A stretch of DNA of 42,719 nucleotides from Planctomycetota bacterium. Lineage in GTDB: Bacteria; Planctomycetota; Phycisphaerae; Sedimentisphaerales; Anaerohalosphaeraceae. Every line of letters starts with the position of its first letter. The first letter of the stretch is position 1. The notes beneath the pieces were generated by a model. The model searched no databases, was not told the origin of the DNA, and was given only the letters and a program-made list of their open reading frames with translations. The translations under genes and the position numbers were made by a program. The DNA is taken from the NCBI GenBank assembly GCA_023143375.1, contig JAGLHQ010000011.1, positions 1 through 42,719 on the forward strand, in the 5' to 3' direction. Shown here piece after piece: positions 40,315 through 42,719 of the stretch.

Positions 40315-40664
40315 GCAAGCCTGAGATAGACATACAAAACGAAATAAGGATAGCTTTGGCCGACGCCGGCACGATGAACTGGCGGAACAATACGGGAGCC
40401 CTCAAAGACCGTGATGGACGTTTGGTGCGCTATGGCCTCTGTCCAGGTTCTTCAGATATTATCGGCATCAAGAAAATTAAGATCACGGAAGATATGGTTG
40501 GGCAAGAAATTGGCAGGTTCGTAGCAATAGAGGTTAAGACCCTGAAGGGCAAGGCAAGCGAGGACCAAGAGAAGTTCTTACACCTTGTCCGCAAGCACGG
40601 CGGCCTCGCGGGGGTGGCTAGGAGTGAGGAGGAGGCTCTTGCTGTGATCGCCTCCCGTTCGTAA
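40311..40664 (+). CDS. VRR-NUC nuclease
   Basis: This 117-residue nuclease of the VRR-NUC branch of the PD-(D/E)XK superfamily has D49 in PGSSDIIG, E74 and K76 in AIEVKT and Q86 in EDQEKF. These stand-alone phage proteins cut branched DNA and probably resolve Holliday junctions together with the SF2 helicase. The start at 40311 follows AAGGAGG and overlaps the helicase stop as ATGA. The 3' end overlaps a small antisense gene. Confidence 0.88.
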   Translation: MSKPEIDIQNEIRIALADAGTMNWRNNTGALKDRDGRLVRYGLCPGSSDIIGIKKIKITEDMVGQEIGRFVAIEVKTLKGKASEDQEKFLHLVRKHGGLAGVARSEEEALAVIASRS

Positions 40665-40755
40665 ACTCGCCGTCGATGCAGTCGCACTCAAGGACGCCGT
40701 GGGGTTCGTTGTCGGTCTGCTTACTAACATCTTCACCACAAGAGGTACAGGTCAT
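40618..40755 (-). CDS. 45-residue Cys-rich protein, end of the leftward operon
   Basis: ATG at 40755 lies one base after the stop of the upstream gene and opens 45 codons. The product has CTSC (3-6) and CDC (24-26), a plausible zinc site, and a Pro/Gln-rich tail. It overlaps the end of the VRR-NUC gene on the other strand by 47 bases. There is no strong ribosome binding site, so it would depend on coupling. Confidence 0.5.
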   Translation of the reverse strand: MTCTSCGEDVSKQTDNEPHGVLECDCIDGEFTNGRRSQQEPPPHS

Positions 40756-40756
40756 T

Positions 40757-40936
40757 TTAGTCTCCGAGTTCGTCTATACAGGTTTGAGGTCTAATATAAA
40801 CAACGCCCCGATTATCCGGTAATCTAATTAATATATGTTCTTCTACCACATCACACCAACCCTCACTTCTTTTCTGTAAGCAAGGACATCCGTTACATTC
40901 TTTAGAACTTTTAAGCTTCCACTCTAACTTAGGCAT
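40757..40936 (-). CDS. Small Cys-rich protein
   Basis: This 59-residue protein starts at 40936, with GATAAGGAAA upstream. The reading frame is open far upstream, but those starts would overlap a whole gene. It has CNGCPC near residues 15-20 and further cysteines, suggesting a metal site. It overlaps the preceding gene by eight bases. The function is unknown. Confidence 0.6.
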   Translation of the reverse strand: MPKLEWKLKSSKECNGCPCLQKRSEGWCDVVEEHILIRLPDNRGVVYIRPQTCIDELGD

Positions 40937-41333
40937 TTTCCTTATCCCTTTCACGGAAGAATTCAAGTAAACTAAGGGCGAGGTCAGGGGCAGAGGTGAG
41001 AATCTCTGATGATAATTTAAATGTGTAGATAGACCTCTCTGCAACACCCAAAAGTACATTAAGACTATCAATTCTCCTAGCTATCCTCCCTGACATACGC
41101 CCCATAAATTTAGTATAGCTTTCATTCTTTTCAAACGCAGGCCATATCTTCCCGTATAAATCCGAAGGGGAGTCGGGGTCGAGTTGATATTTATTATGTG
41201 TCTTCTCGTCACATTTTCTGCAAATACGATAAGGACTAAATACACAAGATTCTGGAGTACCTGCAATACCCCACCATTCATGAAAACACAACCCAACTTT
41301 TCCTATGAGATACTTCTGATCTTCTTCTTTCAT
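40929..41333 (-). CDS. Putative zinc-binding protein, paralogue of 369-767
   Basis: This 134-residue protein has C-x-H at residues 16-18, an HEWW segment, CRKC near residues 38-41 and then DPDSP, the same order as the gene at 369-767. Such C-x-H plus CxxC proteins could bind one zinc. The C-terminal half is helical and charged. It is translationally coupled to the upstream small gene by ATGA. The function is unknown. Confidence 0.68.
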   Translation of the reverse strand: MKEEDQKYLIGKVGLCFHEWWGIAGTPESCVFSPYRICRKCDEKTHNKYQLDPDSPSDLYGKIWPAFEKNESYTKFMGRMSGRIARRIDSLNVLLGVAERSIYTFKLSSEILTSAPDLALSLLEFFRERDKENA

Positions 41334-41476
41334 GGTTGCTCCTTGTCGGCTTTAACGCAAGTTTCTTTTGTTATAATTACGCGACCCGGGTCATAACAAT
41401 TTTCTAGAGCCTCTTCTCTTGTATCACCCTCAGATTCATATTCTTCTCGAACCCATCTTATAATTTTCCAAATCAT
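41330..41476 (-). CDS. 48-residue hypothetical protein
   Basis: ATG at 41476 overlaps the preceding stop as ATGA, and its own stop overlaps the next ATG the same way, so it is held in the operon by coupling on both sides. The product begins MIWKIIRWVREEYESEGDTR and is acidic. The DNA inside it contains a perfect palindrome, GACCCGGGTC. Confidence 0.55.
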   Translation of the reverse strand: MIWKIIRWVREEYESEGDTREEALENCYDPGRVIITKETCVKADKEQP

Positions 41477-41895
41477 ACCCTTATCCACCCTTTCTCTGAG
41501 TCCCATGTCTTTGAATAAAGATCGTGCATTATGAAGGCTAGGACTATGATGTGGAGAGGCCAGTCTTTTTGAAGCGTGGGAAATTTAGATAATCTACAAA
41601 TAAAATATTTGCCCCATGAAATCGGCGTATCGCTTGCTCTCCCTTTTAACCACATCTCCGCTAATTGCTCGATTGAGGGCTCATAAGTTAATTGAGATGT
41701 GTGAAATTCGGCCATAGCTAATCCGGCACGGCCTATAATCCAATAGTTGCCTGATGAATGAGCGCCTTTTCGAACAATAAATTGTGCATCGTGGGGGAAA
41801 TCACCGCAACGCACCCTATCCCCCACCTTCGGCTCCCACCCCTCTTGTATCTCCGGCGTGTCGAACATTCTGATATACTTCGGGCCAAGTGTCAT
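41473..41895 (-). CDS. Hypothetical protein
   Basis: This 140-residue protein has a central GWEPKVGDRVRCGDFPHDAQ that looks like a small beta-barrel (SH3-like) entry, followed by helices and a hydrophobic stretch (HIIVLAFIMHDLYS, about residues 115-128). It is coupled by ATGA to both neighbours. No family is recognised with confidence. Confidence 0.6.
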   Translation of the reverse strand: MTLGPKYIRMFDTPEIQEGWEPKVGDRVRCGDFPHDAQFIVRKGAHSSGNYWIIGRAGLAMAEFHTSQLTYEPSIEQLAEMWLKGRASDTPISWGKYFICRLSKFPTLQKDWPLHIIVLAFIMHDLYSKTWDSEKGWIRV

Positions 41896-42050
41896 TGGTT
41901 GCCTCTCTGATAAAGCTCCTTGGCTTGTTTATGTATGCGGCAAACATGAGAATGTCCTGTGTCCGGCTCTGGTTCCCAAGTGTCAAGGTCACAATTACAA
42001 CCAAGCTCTTTAGATAATTCCTCGACTATTTCTTTTAGCTCCTTCTTCAT
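41892..42050 (-). CDS. 52-residue hypothetical protein with Cys/His pairs
   Basis: ATG at 42050 follows GGGAGGGGAGAGG. The product has CNC near residues 18-20 and H-S-H-V-C-x-x-H near residues 33-39, a possible small zinc site, between a charged helix and a charged tail. It overlaps the next gene as ATGA. Confidence 0.6.
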   Translation of the reverse strand: MKKELKEIVEELSKELGCNCDLDTWEPEPDTGHSHVCRIHKQAKELYQRGNQ

Positions 42051-42088
42051 CCTCTCCCCTCCCTTGCTTTCTCGTTAAGAGTTGTTGG

Positions 42089-42295
42089 TTACTGCCAGTC
42101 CTCTATGATAAGCCCCACATATTTTTCTTCAATCTCTATATTATTTAAGGCACGGATTAATTCTGGATATTGTTTTTCAAAAAGGGGTTTTTTCTTTTCC
42201 CAATCACACCATCGAGTAATGTCGCCTTTATCTACATAGAAATACCAAAACATACCTAAATCATCTTCTGTTAGCTTCTCTTCATCCCTCGTCAT
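42089..42295 (-). CDS. Small acidic aromatic-rich protein
   Basis: This 68-residue protein starts after AGAGAGG. It has acidic ends and aromatic clusters (MFWYFYVDKGD and WCDWEKKK). Its negative charge and size would suit a protein-interaction or DNA-mimic role, but no family is recognised. Confidence 0.62.
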   Translation of the reverse strand: MTRDEEKLTEDDLGMFWYFYVDKGDITRWCDWEKKKPLFEKQYPELIRALNNIEIEEKYVGLIIEDWQ

Positions 42296-42310
42296 CTTCT
42301 GGCCTCTCTT

Positions 42311-42719
42311 TTATGGGAATACTCCTGTTTCCAGATGTGTCTGAATTTTACATTTCAATCCCCAAATTCTCAAAGCTCCGAGCCTCGCCACTTTGTAGCG
42401 TTCTTCATCTGTGAGTTTGCGTGCGTGCTTATTCGGTTTGGGCTTCCGTAGAATTTGGCATATCAAACTATTGTAATGTTTTTCTCGCTTGAGTACAATT
42501 ACCCCCGCCCTCTCTGGTATGTACTCAATACAGCCCTCTAGCTTTTCAGGTATGGCAAAGTAAAGATTTTTTATCAAGTCGCTCTCGTGATTGTGTGGCT
42601 TGTCCGCATCTTTTTTTAAATCGGCCTTGCTTATTTTTATCTCTACCTCGGTGGCATAACCCGCTTGGCTTACAATAAATAGGTCACACTCGTGTATGTT
42701 CAAGCCCCAACTGACATTT
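42311..42719 (-). CDS. 3' part of a seam-spanning nuclease-like gene
   Basis: This continues the gene that starts at position 92, giving 166 residues in total when the ends are joined. The joined protein reads through IVPNVSWGLNIHECDLFIVS across the seam. D43 and, in ATEVEIKISK, E57 and K59 match the core of the PD-(D/E)XK nuclease fold or the related MmcB-like DNA-repair family. A basic C-terminal half follows. A small DNA-binding or nicking role in replication or repair is likely but unproven. Taken alone, this part has an internal ATG at 42703 that is probably not the real start. Confidence 0.8.
   Translation of the reverse strand, partial: NVSWGLNIHECDLFIVSQAGYATEVEIKISKADLKKDADKPHNHESDLIKNLYFAIPEKLEGCIEYIPERAGVIVLKREKHYNSLICQILRKPKPNKHARKLTDEERYKVARLGALRIWGLKCKIQTHLETGVFP

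Noticed and set aside
42311-42703. Separate complete gene starting at 42703
   Set aside because: The frame continues upstream across the circular seam to a start with a good ribosome binding site, and the extra residues look conserved.
1-42719. Prophage or temperate phage
   Set aside because: No integrase, excisionase, CI-type repressor, attachment repeat or host flanks are visible, and the ends join within a gene.
1-42719. CRISPR arrays, insertion sequences or rRNA genes
   Set aside because: No regularly spaced repeats of the right size, no transposase frames and no rRNA-like sequence were found.

Overview
The window looks like one complete double-stranded DNA phage genome of about 42.7 kb, drawn as a linear record but very probably circular. 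A leftward gene begins at position 92, runs off position 1 and continues in frame from position 42719 down to 42311 as one uninterrupted 166-residue reading frame with a good ribosome binding site. A circular map fits headful packaging. The virion genes are P22-like: large terminase, P22-type portal, scaffold, P22-type coat, gp4-like and gp10-like tail proteins, ejection proteins and tailspikes. That makes it a short-tailed podovirus of a Gram-negative-type host. The host cannot be named from the sequence. Base composition is near half GC, ribosome binding sites are strong AGGAGG types, and the recognisable promoters are sigma-70-like. I see no integrase, CI-type repressor, DNA polymerase or phage RNA polymerase, so the phage probably relies on host polymerases and may be virulent.

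Layout. (1) A leftward early operon starts at a near-consensus promoter at 8330-8358 and runs through position 1 and the seam to about 40618, with an internal promoter at 5391-5419. It carries many small genes, a YopX protein, a cytosine-methyltransferase-like protein, a primase-helicase, and Cys-rich and nuclease-like small proteins. (2) A 640-base non-coding region (8251-8893) separates it from the late genes. It holds AT-rich DNA, inverted GTTACC motifs, a hairpin, a 10-bp tandem repeat and a rightward promoter whose start point coincides with the small-terminase ATG. (3) The late rightward block (8894-35093) contains small terminase, a cargo segment of about ten small genes (one with a RyR domain, several Cys-rich), an unusual 405-residue protein, large terminase, portal, scaffold, coat, tail and ejection proteins, tailspikes, and a lysis cassette with an M15 peptidase. 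(4) A leftward recombination block (37947-35161) has its own promoter and encodes a MazG-like enzyme, a YqaJ-type exonuclease and a RecT-type annealing protein. It ends at a strong hairpin shared with the late block. (5) A rightward block (38039-40664) opens with an odd tRNA-like structured RNA, followed by an HTH protein, a P-loop kinase, an SF2 helicase and a VRR-NUC nuclease. It converges with the end of the leftward operon.

The most interesting item is the element at 38039-38229. It has a leucine-type tRNA D arm and a canonical-looking T arm, but the space normally filled by a short variable arm holds about 120 bases of nested hairpins containing a seven-codon reading frame with its own ribosome binding site. 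It lies just upstream of an HTH gene. Other points of note are the phased 10-bp repeats beside the terS promoter, a secretion-type signal peptide on a tailspike, the RyR-domain gene between the two terminase genes, and two perfect 10-bp stem-loops bracketing the gene after the coat protein.
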